Assembly (NCBI RefSeq): GCF_028283705.1
Contig: NZ_JAPWKD010000028.1
Coordinates: 1-53,478 of the forward strand
Direction: 5' to 3'
Origin: Pantoea sp.
Lineage (GTDB): Bacteria > Pseudomonadota > Gammaproteobacteria > Enterobacterales > Enterobacteriaceae
DNA: 53,478 bases
A program made the translations under genes and the position numbers. The notes under the pieces are model-generated. The model worked only from the letters and a program-made list of their open reading frames with translations. It was not told the origin of the DNA and did no database searches. Position 1 is the first letter of the stretch. Each line of letters opens with the position of its first letter. Shown here in pieces: positions 42,552 through 51,692 of the stretch.

Positions 42552-43837
42552 TAGTCACCTCCTGATTTGAGTGGAATGAAAGGAGATTTGCTGCCCAGCC
42601 ACAGGGAGAGGGCCAGCCAGATAAGTGAAAGGGGGATGGCGATATAAGCCAGCATACCGGCACTGCCTGAAAAATTTAATAACCCGGCATAACTCCAGCT
42701 TCCCAGCTGGTCACCCAATCGATAAACCACCGTATCGATGAAGTTTTTCGACTTGTAGCGTTCCTCTTTATTCACCCGGGTAAATAAAATTTCTCTGCCG
42801 GGACGGGCGAATGAAAAGTTGCTGATTCTGCGCACCACCTGGAAAACCACGAAAATAATCAGCGAGGGAAACGCCAGTAATAATGAAAAGCCTGCCAGCG
42901 TCACCAACGGTAAAATTGCCAGTGTGAATGATACGCCTAACCCTTTCAGGGTTCTGGATGTTAATACCAGCTGGGAAATGAGGGTAAATATATTGACCCA
43001 CAAATCGATGGTGGCGAAAAATTGCGTGCGTGCGGCTCTGTCTGAGAAAGCACTGGCGGCTATCCTCGCCTGTTCCAGATAAAGAAAAGTCGATGTCAGG
43101 CTGTACAGAATCATAAAAACGGCAATACCTGACAGGTAAGGTGAACGCAGGGTGTGGGTGATACCGGCAAAGACCGATCCCCCCACCGGGCGTTCCGATG
43201 CATGGATTTCGCCATTTTCTTCTTTGCTATTTTCTGCATCTCTGACGGCGCGATGAGCCGACAGCAGGCTTAGCTCCAGCATCAGGAATGCCAGCAGAAT
43301 CAACCCGCGCTGATCGATGATCTCCACTAACATCAGCGTCACCAGCGACCCGACCATCGCCCCCAGCGTTGCCCCGGCTGACAGGATACCAAATAATCTC
43401 AGCCCCTGTTCCGGGCTGAAGACATCAACAATCAGTGACCAGAAAATCGATACCACAAACAGGTTAAACACCGATACCCAGATAAAGAAAACCCTGCCCG
43501 TCCAGATACGGTATTCACTGAATGCAGGCAACAACAAAATAAAGAACACCAGCAGATGTGCAGCAAAAAAATGATAACTCAGCTTAATCACCGTGATGCG
43601 GGAAAATCTTTTAACTAAAAATGAAAATATCGGCGTAAGCATTAACATGGCAATCAATGTGCCACTGAATAACCAGGGAAGATTATTTACCCCACCCGCC
43701 ACACCTAACTCATCGCGAACCGGGCGTAACAGATAATACGCCAGAAAAAGCGAGAAGACATACAACATGGCCCAGGCGAGTATTCTGAACTCATTTTTTC
43801 TGATATCTAATAATTTGCTAATTCTGTCAGCATCCAT
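42551..43837 (-). CDS. NTP/NDP-exchange (NTT)-like / MFS membrane protein
   Basis: A carrier of about 428 residues with about 12 membrane helices. DIRKNEFRILAWAMLYVFSLFLAYYLLRPVRDELGV is a segment I associate with the NTT/AAA nucleotide transporter-like family, here of the free-living-bacterial branch whose substrates are mostly unknown. FIDTVVYRLGDQLGSW near the C-terminus is also characteristic. I prefer ATG 43837 (GGA at 9 bases) to 43846. It precedes and is coupled to the Tat-targeted Rossmann protein, which suggests a joint role. Confidence 0.75.
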   Translation of the reverse strand: MDADRISKLLDIRKNEFRILAWAMLYVFSLFLAYYLLRPVRDELGVAGGVNNLPWLFSGTLIAMLMLTPIFSFLVKRFSRITVIKLSYHFFAAHLLVFFILLLPAFSEYRIWTGRVFFIWVSVFNLFVVSIFWSLIVDVFSPEQGLRLFGILSAGATLGAMVGSLVTLMLVEIIDQRGLILLAFLMLELSLLSAHRAVRDAENSKEENGEIHASERPVGGSVFAGITHTLRSPYLSGIAVFMILYSLTSTFLYLEQARIAASAFSDRAARTQFFATIDLWVNIFTLISQLVLTSRTLKGLGVSFTLAILPLVTLAGFSLLLAFPSLIIFVVFQVVRRISNFSFARPGREILFTRVNKEERYKSKNFIDTVVYRLGDQLGSWSYAGLLNFSGSAGMLAYIAIPLSLIWLALSLWLGSKSPFIPLKSGGD

Positions 43838-44040
43838 AAATAGCATCCGAATACAGAATTCCAGAGGAGAATCATAAAAGACAGTGCAGAAAATAATTTA
43901 TTGCGGATTAGCATTTTGCGTCATTAGTGATGAGCTATATTCATAGGGCTATTCATCCCCATAAAGGTGATTTTATCTGGCTTAATCTGCTATTTACCTT
44001 ATGGTTCTTTACAGCATGGTTTTATCCCAGGAGACACAGA

Positions 44041-45096
44041 ATGACCTTAAACGTGAAAGGCTATGCAGCCTTTGCCGCCAAAGAAGACTTAGTGCCACAT
44101 AACTTCGTACGTCGCGATCCGCGTGACAATGACGTGGTGATTGAGATTCTCTACAGCGGTGTTTGCCACTCCGATATCCACAACGCCTATAACGACTGGG
44201 GCGGTGCAAAATATCCGATGGTGCCCGGACACGAAATTATTGGCCGCGTCATGCACGTTGGCAAAGCCGTCACCAAATTCAACATTGGCGATCATGTTGG
44301 TGTCGGTTGCATGGTGGATTCCTGTCAGCATTGCAGCGCGTGTGAGCAGGGTCTGGAGCAGTATTGTGAAGAAGGCAACACCCTTACCTATAACGACGTT
44401 GACCGCCATGACCAGATGCCGACCTATGGCGGCTACTCTGACAAAATCGTTGTCACCGAGAAATTCGTGGTCAAAGTACCGGATGGTCTTGACTTAAAAA
44501 GCGCCGCGCCGCTGCTGTGTGCCGGTATCACCACCTGGTCCCCACTGCGTCACTGGAATGTGGGTCCGGGCAGCAAAGTTGCGGTAGTGGGTCTCGGCGG
44601 TCTCGGCCATATGGCGCTGAAGCTGGCTAAAGCGCTGGGCGCGGATGTTACATTATTCAGCCGTTCACCGAATAAATCGGAAGATGCCCGTCGCCTCGGT
44701 GCAGAACATATCGTCATTTCCACCGACGAAGCACAGATGAAGGCAGTCTATAACCAGTTCGATCTGATTATCGACACCGTTCCCTACGTCCATGACCTGA
44801 AACCCTATATCCCGACTCTGGCGCTCAACGGTACGCTGGTGCTGGTCGGTTATCTGGGCGATCTGGATCCGGTACTGAACAGCGCGCCACTGGTACTGGG
44901 CCGTAAATCTGTCGCCGGTTCAGTGATCGGTGGCATTGCTGAAACCCAGGAAATGATGGATTTCTGTGGTGAGCATGGCATCACTTCCGATGTTGAAATG
45001 ATCAACATGCAGGACATCAATGATGCATGGAAGCGCATGCTGAAAAGCGATGTGAAATACCGCTTCGTCATCGATATTGCCTCGCTGAAAGCGTAG
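44041..45096 (+). CDS. Zinc-dependent alcohol/aldehyde reductase (YahK/AdhC-like MDR)
   Basis: A 351-residue medium-chain dehydrogenase. C42 in GVCHSD and H-E in GHEIIGRV are catalytic-zinc ligands; CMVDSCQHCSACEQGLEQYC carries the structural zinc cysteines; VAVVGLGGLGHMALKLAKALG binds the NADP(H). It belongs to the cinnamyl-alcohol-dehydrogenase-like aldehyde reductases. AGGAGA precedes ATG 44041; the frame extends 38 codons upstream without family sequence, through the motif ATTCATAGGG (43939-43948), which is a likely control site. It reduces aldehydes to alcohols in the cytoplasm, complementing the envelope aldehyde oxidase. Confidence 0.93.
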   Translation: MTLNVKGYAAFAAKEDLVPHNFVRRDPRDNDVVIEILYSGVCHSDIHNAYNDWGGAKYPMVPGHEIIGRVMHVGKAVTKFNIGDHVGVGCMVDSCQHCSACEQGLEQYCEEGNTLTYNDVDRHDQMPTYGGYSDKIVVTEKFVVKVPDGLDLKSAAPLLCAGITTWSPLRHWNVGPGSKVAVVGLGGLGHMALKLAKALGADVTLFSRSPNKSEDARRLGAEHIVISTDEAQMKAVYNQFDLIIDTVPYVHDLKPYIPTLALNGTLVLVGYLGDLDPVLNSAPLVLGRKSVAGSVIGGIAETQEMMDFCGEHGITSDVEMINMQDINDAWKRMLKSDVKYRFVIDIASLKA

Positions 45097-45409
45097 TCGC
45101 AATCATGCCGGGGAGGTGTTCTGTCACCTCCTCTCAATACGTTTCCCGGTTGTACCACCCTTTACTGCTCTCCTGGATTGAGATATATGTGAAATACTCA
45201 CATGTCTTATCCGATTACCTGAAAATTTTGTGATACAGGTCAAATATTAAACGGTTCCTTTGCGAAGTGTTAACGATTCGGGTCAAAATTGATGAGTAAG
45301 ACTCATAACGCTTATCGCTAATCCCCTCTAATTAAATGTATCTCACAATGATACTATTACCTTGTCGTTAGGCTATTCCCTCCATTAACGGATTTGAATT
45401 GAGGTTTAC
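45097..45409. other. Intergenic control region before the DUF1471 gene
   Basis: It holds a hairpin ending the dehydrogenase gene (GGAGGTG 45112-45118 / CACCTCC 45125-45131), the dyad TGTGA-N5-TCACA (45188-45202), one base shorter in the spacer than a CRP site, and ATGAGT-AAG-ACTCAT (45292-45306). These point to regulated transcription of the stress peptide gene. I see no further gene. Confidence 0.45.
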
Positions 45410-45664
45410 ATGAAGATTTTAACTGTCTCTGTCATTGCTCTTGCGAGCTTATTGACTGCTACCAGCGCGTTCGCTGCTGAAATTTCATCCGATATCTCTG
45501 GCAAACAGAAGTTTGGCGTGGTTTCTGCCGAAGGTGCTTATTCGCTGGATGGACTGACTGACATGCTGTCTGATAAAGCCCAGGCCAAAGGTGCAACCGC
45601 AATGAAAGTAATCTCAGCAGGTGGAGTAAACAAACTGTATGGCGTGGCTGAGATTTATAAATAA
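45410..45664 (+). CDS. DUF1471 (YdgH/BhsA/McbA-like) periplasmic peptide
   Basis: An 84-residue protein with the Sec signal MKILTVSVIALASLLTATSAFAAE (cleavage after AFA, near residue 22) and a DUF1471 domain ending in GATAMKVISAGGVNKLYGVAEIYK. Enterobacterial members (BhsA, McbA, YhcN) are small envelope proteins induced by acid, peroxide, metal or biofilm conditions. TTGAGG precedes the ATG. It stands alone with two dyads in its upstream region. The identity is confident; the stress it answers to is not known. Confidence 0.92.
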   Translation: MKILTVSVIALASLLTATSAFAAEISSDISGKQKFGVVSAEGAYSLDGLTDMLSDKAQAKGATAMKVISAGGVNKLYGVAEIYK

Positions 45665-45814
45665 TCCCGCGAAGACGAAATAGACATTGGCAAGCCCACT
45701 TTCAGAAATCATTATCGTTTCTGCGCATAATTTTGTGTGTTTCGCTGCATAAATGCTTGTTTTTATTTCGTCTTTCTTCATCTCTCATCATTATTCGATT
45801 GTACAGGTGTAAGA

Positions 45815-46165
45815 ATGGACCGACATGAAACCATTATCTATGAGCTGTTAACATGGATAGATGAAAACATTCGCAGCCCACTCAAGATTAGCGATGTTGC
45901 ACAACGTTCTGGTTATTCAAAGTGGCATCTTCAGCGCATGTTCCATCGCATCATGAATATCAGCCTTGGCAATTATATTCGTGACAAGAAGCTGGAACTT
46001 GCCGCACATGATCTTATTGATAGCAATGAAGCCGTCATCGAAATTTCCGTTAAGTATGGTTACGACTCTCAGCAGTCTTTCACCCGCTCTTTCGCCCGGA
46101 AATATAATGTGCCCCCTGCGACTTATCGTCGCATGAAAACACATAACTTAAATTTCCAGGTTTAA
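45815..46165 (+). CDS. MarA/RamA-like AraC activator
   Basis: A 116-residue protein that is only an AraC DNA-binding domain, the size of MarA, SoxS and RamA. I start at ATG 45815 (GTGTAAGA upstream); the open frame before it is not family-like. SGYSKWHLQRMF in the first and DSQQSFTR in the second recognition unit are identical to those of the Rob-like protein at 2631. It lies 36 bases before an RND efflux operon and is probably co-transcribed with it. A self-activating efflux switch of RamA type is likely. Confidence 0.9.
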   Translation: MDRHETIIYELLTWIDENIRSPLKISDVAQRSGYSKWHLQRMFHRIMNISLGNYIRDKKLELAAHDLIDSNEAVIEISVKYGYDSQQSFTRSFARKYNVPPATYRRMKTHNLNFQV

Positions 46166-46201
46166 TTCAACGTCATTGCCGGTTTCCGGGAGACTATAAC
46201 A

Positions 46202-47374
46202 ATGCCCAATAACGTGGCACTTAAGCCTCTGGCTTTGCTATGCGCTTTCACCATTTTAAGTTTAACAGGATGTGATGACTCCTCAGGGAAAACTGCTCAG
46301 GCGCAGGAAGCGCCAGAAGTGCAGGTCCTCACACTCAATACCCAGTCTTTAGCCGTTTCAACTGAATTACCGGGGCGTACTTCGGCGTTCCGCGTGGCCG
46401 AAGTTCGTCCGCAGGTTTCTGGCATCATTTTAAAACGTGCCTTCACCGAAGGCAGCGATGTGGTGGCAGGTCAGACGCTGTATCAAATCGACCCCGCACC
46501 GTTTCGTGCCAGCTTTAACAATGCCAAAGCCGCCGTATCACAGGCCGAAGCCAATGCGCGTATTGCTCAGGTAACACTCAATCGCTACCGCTCACTGACC
46601 GGCACCCATTACATCAGCCGTCAGGATTTTGATCAGGCAGAAGCGACCGCCGCCCAGACGCGCGCGGCAGTGGAAGCCGCCAGTGCCGCACAGGAAACCG
46701 CCCGCATCAATCTGGCATGGAGCACCATCACCTCGCCGATCAGCGGACGTATTGGGCGCTCGTCGGTGACAGAAGGTGCGCTGGTGCAGAATGCGCAAAC
46801 CGATGCACTGGCAACGGTTCAGCAGCTTGATCCGATGTATGTCGATGTGACGCAGTCGAGCGGCGATTTCCTGCGCCTGCAACAGGAACTGGCCTCCGGC
46901 AAGCTGCGTCAGAACGCGGGCAAAGCGGTCGTCAGCGTGATTATGGGTGACGGTGCCGTCTACCCCCGCACCGGGACGCTGGCTTTTTCTGACGTCACCG
47001 TCGATCAGACCACCGGCTCTATCACCCTGCGCGCCATTGTGCCCAACCCGGATCATACCCTGCTGCCCGGCATGTTCGTCCGCGCACGTCTGGATGAGGG
47101 CACCGATCCCCAGGCATTGCTGATCCCGCAGCAGGCCGTTACCCGTACCCCGCGCGGTGAAGCCACCACGCTGGTGGTCGGTAATGATAACAAAGTGGAA
47201 GTCCGCACCATCAGCGTCTCGCAGGCGGAAGGCGATAAATGGCGTGTGAATGGCGGTCTGCAGGCCGGGGAGCGCGTGATTGTGTCCGGTATCCAGCGGG
47301 CTCAGCCAGGCATGACCGTTAAACCTGTTGCTGCAAACGCTTCCCCCTCTTCGTCCACAGGAACCGCTGACTGA
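46202..47374 (+). CDS. RND efflux periplasmic adaptor (AcrA-like)
   Basis: A 390-residue lipoprotein. The lipobox is LTGC with lipidated C24. LPGRTSAFRVAEVRPQVSGIILKRAFTEGSDV begins the barrel-sandwich domain, an alpha-helical hairpin follows (about 95-170), and the beta-barrel and membrane-proximal domains end near residue 375. It joins the inner-membrane pump to an outer-membrane TolC-type channel. GGGAG precedes the ATG. Its last codon overlaps the pump start by one base (TGATG). No outer-membrane factor gene is present, so a TolC from elsewhere must be used. Confidence 0.95.
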   Translation: MPNNVALKPLALLCAFTILSLTGCDDSSGKTAQAQEAPEVQVLTLNTQSLAVSTELPGRTSAFRVAEVRPQVSGIILKRAFTEGSDVVAGQTLYQIDPAPFRASFNNAKAAVSQAEANARIAQVTLNRYRSLTGTHYISRQDFDQAEATAAQTRAAVEAASAAQETARINLAWSTITSPISGRIGRSSVTEGALVQNAQTDALATVQQLDPMYVDVTQSSGDFLRLQQELASGKLRQNAGKAVVSVIMGDGAVYPRTGTLAFSDVTVDQTTGSITLRAIVPNPDHTLLPGMFVRARLDEGTDPQALLIPQQAVTRTPRGEATTLVVGNDNKVEVRTISVSQAEGDKWRVNGGLQAGERVIVSGIQRAQPGMTVKPVAANASPSSSTGTAD

Positions 47375-50300
47375 TGTCCAGATTCTTTATTGACCGGCCC
47401 ATTTTTGCCTGGGTGCTGGCGATTATCGTCATGCTGGCCGGGGGGATTTCGATCCTCAAACTGCCGGTGGCGCAGTACCCTGACGTCGCCCCCACCTCGG
47501 TGCAGATCCGCGCCACCTACCCCGGCGCAGACGCCACCACGCTACAGAATACCGTGGCGCAGGTGATCGAACAGAACATGAGTGGCCTGGACGGCCTGAT
47601 GTACATGTCCTCCAACAGCGACTCCTCCGGCACGCTGCAACTCACGCTGTCGTTTGAGAACGGCACGGACCCGGATATCGCCCAGGTGCAGGTGCAGAAT
47701 AAGCTGCAGCTCGCCACCCCGCGTCTGCCGCAGGAAGTTCAGCAGCAGGGCATCTCGGTGCGTAAATCCTCCAGCGTGTTCTTCCTGGTGCCGGGCTTCG
47801 TCGATGAATCCGGCCACATGAGCATGGAAGATATCGCGGACTATGTGGCCTCCCATCTGCAGGACCCTCTCAGCCGTATCAACGGCGTCGGCGACACCAC
47901 CCTGTTCGGTTCCCAGTACGCGATGCGTATCTGGCTAGACCCCAACAAGCTGGATAACTACCAGCTGACCCCGGTCGATGTAATGAACATGATCAGATCC
48001 CAGAATGCGCAGATCGCCGCCGGCCAGCTCGGCGGTGCGCCACCGGTGAAGGGTCAGCAGCTTAATGCCTCGATCATTGCCCAGACGCGCCTCACCTCAC
48101 CGGAACAGTTCGGCAACATTCTGCTGAAGGTGAATAGCGATGGCTCCCAGGTGCGCCTGCATGACGTGGCCCGCATCCAGCGTGGCGGTGAGAACTACAA
48201 CTTTGTGGTGAAAATTAACGGCAAACCGGCTTCCGCACTCGGCATTCAGCTGGCGACGGGCGCTAACGCGCTGGATACCGCTAATGCCATCCGCGCCAAA
48301 ATCAATGATCTGAAGCCCTTTTTCCCGCCGGGCCTGAAAGTGGTTTATCCCTACGACACCACGCCGTTTATCAGCATCTCGATCCACGAAGTAGTGAAAA
48401 CGCTGTTTGAAGCGATCGTGCTGGTGTTCCTGGTGATGTACATGTTCCTGCAGAGCTTCCGCGCCACGCTGATCCCGACCATTGCGGTACCGGTGGTGTT
48501 GCTCGGCACCTTTGGCATCCTCAGCGCCTTTGGTTACTCGATCAACACCCTGACCATGTTCGGCATGGTGCTGGCGATAGGCCTGCTGGTGGATGATGCC
48601 ATCGTGGTGGTGGAGAACGTCGAACGTGTGATGGCCGAGGAAGGGCTAAAACCGAAAGCCGCTACGCGAAAATCGATGGGGCAGATCCAGGGTGCGCTGG
48701 TCGGCATCGCGCTGGTGCTGTCGGCAGTATTTGTGCCCATGGCTTTCTTCGGTGGCAGTACCGGCGTTATCTATCGTCAGTTCTCCATTACCATCGTGTC
48801 GGCGATGGCGTTGTCCGTGCTGGTGGCGCTGATCCTGACGCCGGCCCTGTGCGTTACCATCCTGAAACCGGTAAAACCGGGTACCCACGGTCAGCATCGT
48901 GGCTTGTTCGGCTGGTTTAACCGCAAGTTCGATCAGAGCGCCCATCACTACACCAATTCCGTTGCGCGCATGCTGAATCGCAGCGGTCGCTTTCTGCTGA
49001 TTTATGGCGTGCTGGTGGCGGGTATGGCGGTGCTGTTTATGCGTCTGCCCACCTCGTTCCTGCCGTCGGAAGACCAGGGCGTGCTGGCCACGCAGGCGAT
49101 CCTGCCGGCTGGCGCAACTCAGGAACGCACCCAGGCCGTGCTGGACCAGGTGAGCGATTACTATCTGACCAACGAGAAAAAGAACGTTGAGAACGTGCTG
49201 TCGATCAACGGCTTCGGCTTTGCCGGACGCGGTCAGAACGTGGGCATCATCTTTGTCGGCCTAAAAGACTGGTCAGAACGTGACGGTAGCGAGAACTCGG
49301 TGGATGGTATCGTCAGCCGGGCGATGAAATCGTTCAGTAAAATCATGGACGGTAACGTGGTGGCTTTTAACCTGCCGCCAATCATTGCGCTGGGTAACGC
49401 CACCGGCTTCGACTTTGAGCTGATCGATCAAGGCGGCCTCGGCCATGAGCAACTGACAGCCGCGCGTAACAAACTGCTGGAACTGGCGCGTCAGCATCCT
49501 GACGTGCTGACGGCGGTGCGTCCGAACGGCATGGAAGACAGCCCGCAGTATAAGGTCAATATCGATCAGGAAAAAGCCACCGCGCTGGGCGTAGATCTTA
49601 CCGACATCAACACCACCCTGAGCAGCGCCTGGGGCGGCAGCTATGTCAACGACTTCATTGACCAGGGCAGGGTGAAGCGCGTTTACGTGATGAGTGATGC
49701 GCCTTACCGCATGATGCCGAAGGACCTGAACAACTGGTACGTGCGCGCCAGCAACGGCAAAATGGTGCCTTTCGCCAGCTTTGCCAGCGCGGAATGGGTG
49801 TTCGGTTCACCGCGTCTGGAACGCTACAACGGCCTGTCGTCGGTCGAAATTCTCGGCCAGCCATCACCGGGTAAAAGCTCCGGTGAGGCGATGGCGCTGA
49901 TGGAACAGCTGGCGAAGCAGCTGCCACCCGGCATCGGCTATGACTGGACCGGGATGTCGTACCAGGAACGGATGAGCGGCCAGCAGGCCCCGGCGCTGTA
50001 TGCTATCTCGCTGATCGTGGTGTTCCTATGCCTGGCCGCGCTATATGAAAGCTGGTCGATCCCGTTCTCGGTGATGCTGGTGGTGCCGCTCGGCGTATTT
50101 GGTGCGCTGGTTGCCACCATGCTGCGTGGTCTGAATAACGACGTTTACTTTGTGGTTGGCCTGCTGACGACCATTGGTTTGTCAGCGAAGAACGCCATCC
50201 TGATTGTGGAATTCGCCAAAGACCAGATCGAGATAGAAGGTAAAGGCGTGGTGGAAGCCACCCTGGAGGCAGCCCGCATGCGTCTGCGTCCGATCCTGAT

Positions 50301-50523
50301 GACGTCACTGGCGTTTATCCTCGGCGTCCTTCCACTGGCGCTCAGTTCCGGTGCCGGTTCCGGCGCACAGAACGCGGTGGGCACCGGGGTGATCGGTGGC
50401 ATGGTGGCGGCGACGCTGCTGGCAATCTACTTCGTACCGGTGTTCTTTGTCGTGGTACGCAACCGCTTTGGTGGTAAGGCACATGATGAGGATGATGATG
50501 AGGATGAATACATCGCCCACTAG
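47374..50523 (+). CDS. RND multidrug efflux pump (AcrB-like, HAE1)
   Basis: A 1049-residue inner-membrane pump, the same length as AcrB. It starts MSRFFIDRPIFAWVLAIIVMLAG, has 12 membrane helices and two large periplasmic loops. The proton relay residues D407 and D408 (LLVDDAIVVVENV) and K939 (SAKNAILIVEF) are intact. It exports amphiphilic drugs, bile-like or plant phenolic compounds with the adaptor and TolC. The C-terminus ends in an acidic Asp/Glu-rich tail. Whether it is the main AcrAB of this organism or a second copy cannot be decided here; the adjacent MarA-like gene rather suggests a separately regulated copy. Confidence 0.95.
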   Translation: MSRFFIDRPIFAWVLAIIVMLAGGISILKLPVAQYPDVAPTSVQIRATYPGADATTLQNTVAQVIEQNMSGLDGLMYMSSNSDSSGTLQLTLSFENGTDPDIAQVQVQNKLQLATPRLPQEVQQQGISVRKSSSVFFLVPGFVDESGHMSMEDIADYVASHLQDPLSRINGVGDTTLFGSQYAMRIWLDPNKLDNYQLTPVDVMNMIRSQNAQIAAGQLGGAPPVKGQQLNASIIAQTRLTSPEQFGNILLKVNSDGSQVRLHDVARIQRGGENYNFVVKINGKPASALGIQLATGANALDTANAIRAKINDLKPFFPPGLKVVYPYDTTPFISISIHEVVKTLFEAIVLVFLVMYMFLQSFRATLIPTIAVPVVLLGTFGILSAFGYSINTLTMFGMVLAIGLLVDDAIVVVENVERVMAEEGLKPKAATRKSMGQIQGALVGIALVLSAVFVPMAFFGGSTGVIYRQFSITIVSAMALSVLVALILTPALCVTILKPVKPGTHGQHRGLFGWFNRKFDQSAHHYTNSVARMLNRSGRFLLIYGVLVAGMAVLFMRLPTSFLPSEDQGVLATQAILPAGATQERTQAVLDQVSDYYLTNEKKNVENVLSINGFGFAGRGQNVGIIFVGLKDWSERDGSENSVDGIVSRAMKSFSKIMDGNVVAFNLPPIIALGNATGFDFELIDQGGLGHEQLTAARNKLLELARQHPDVLTAVRPNGMEDSPQYKVNIDQEKATALGVDLTDINTTLSSAWGGSYVNDFIDQGRVKRVYVMSDAPYRMMPKDLNNWYVRASNGKMVPFASFASAEWVFGSPRLERYNGLSSVEILGQPSPGKSSGEAMALMEQLAKQLPPGIGYDWTGMSYQERMSGQQAPALYAISLIVVFLCLAALYESWSIPFSVMLVVPLGVFGALVATMLRGLNNDVYFVVGLLTTIGLSAKNAILIVEFAKDQIEIEGKGVVEATLEAARMRLRPILMTSLAFILGVLPLALSSGAGSGAQNAVGTGVIGGMVAATLLAIYFVPVFFVVVRNRFGGKAHDEDDDEDEYIAH

Positions 50524-50550
50524 ACTGCCTTTCACCCGCTAACATCATCA

Positions 50551-50582
50551 AACCAGCCGGTTGTTACCGGCTGGTTTTTTTT
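50551..50582 (+). terminator. Rho-independent terminator of the efflux operon
   Basis: AACCAGCCGGT (50551-50561) pairs perfectly with ACCGGCTGGTT (50566-50576) around TGTT and runs into eight T (50575-50582). Confidence 0.93.
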
Positions 50583-50707
50583 ATCCTTACAATGGCTGAT
50601 TGATTACGATATATGCACAGGAAAGAAAAGTGAGATATCTGACTGAGCGGAAGGTAAAGGAATCACAGGCGGGGGAGGTTTTATTTTACTCAATTACGGA
50701 CAGGACA

Positions 50708-51427
50708 TCATCGCAATGAACATCTTTCAGTCATATATTTCGTTTTAATCCCATCGCTAATTTTCTGAGTAAGCAATCGGTGTGAGTCATCTTCTGCCAC
50801 GGTTTTACTCATCAGGCTATCCGGTTTGCAATTATCACTTAAAGGTATTGTGTTCACCGGACGCATGAGTTCAAAACCGGATAATTCATCGCCAGATCTG
50901 ACGTTAATAACCTGCGTCCTGATACCATACGAGGAAATTTCATCCGTCATTGACTCAATAAATGCTCTTAATCCTTTTTTAATCGCATAACTAATTGCAA
51001 CACCACCCGGCACTTTTTTATCAATTGGTGCTGAAATCAGAATGATCTGCCCTTTTTTTCGTTTTCTGAAAAATGGGATTAATGCACGAACTAACAGGAT
51101 AGGCTCATTGATTCCTGAAATAAGTGCATAATTAACATCCAGAGAAGTCATCTCTTCGGTGGACTGAACTAAATTATGACCATCGCATAATATCACCCCA
51201 TCCACTTCAGACCCACGTCCAAAGACAACCTTTAAGCAACTGATTATATTTGCATTTTCGTAACTGAACATTTCCTCAGCTATGAAGTTATCAGGATATA
51301 AAGAGGTTAAGTCTGTAACATTTAAATAATTTTTGACAATAGCCGTAACATGATGCCCTTTACGGAGCAACTGGCTGGCAACCTCTTTTCCCGTTCCGGC
51401 TTCAACACCGGTTAAGATCCAGTTCAT
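50708..51427 (-). CDS. SDR family protein
   Basis: A 239-residue short-chain-dehydrogenase-like protein. The cofactor loop is modified (LTGVEAGTGKEVASQLL, with GxxxGxG only partly kept), then ILISAPIDKKVPGGVAISYAIKKGLRAF gives a Ser and Tyr-x-x-x-Lys (YAIKK). NAG is replaced by CDGHN. Composition is AT-richer than most neighbours, and no good Shine-Dalgarno precedes ATG 51427. It is convergent with the efflux operon and divergent from the porin gene. Catalysis is possible but the altered motifs leave it uncertain; an NAD(P)-sensing role is the alternative. Confidence 0.75.
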   Translation of the reverse strand: MNWILTGVEAGTGKEVASQLLRKGHHVTAIVKNYLNVTDLTSLYPDNFIAEEMFSYENANIISCLKVVFGRGSEVDGVILCDGHNLVQSTEEMTSLDVNYALISGINEPILLVRALIPFFRKRKKGQIILISAPIDKKVPGGVAISYAIKKGLRAFIESMTDEISSYGIRTQVINVRSGDELSGFELMRPVNTIPLSDNCKPDSLMSKTVAEDDSHRLLTQKISDGIKTKYMTERCSLR

Positions 51428-51692
51428 AAGTTTTTTCTATATTTAACTTTTGTAAAGTTTTGAATAGCGTTTTGTAATCCTGCGTTATCAAATACCATAA
51501 GTTAGCAGGCGAACTATTTATGAAATTGTGCTCTTTTAGGCATTTCTCAGTATTAATTTTATCATTTACCCGATTGTGCCTTATTTGCATTAGCAGATTT
51601 ACTAAAAATGCTTTCAATGTTAGAAAATTTATCGCCGGGGAACTTTTCCCGCGCTCATACAAAAACAAGCAGTGGTTTATACGAGGAATAAA

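Noticed and set aside
51402..51668. An 88-codon minus-strand frame between SDR and porin genes.
   Set aside because: It runs through the AT-rich porin promoter region, overlaps the SDR start and has no ribosome site or family-like content.
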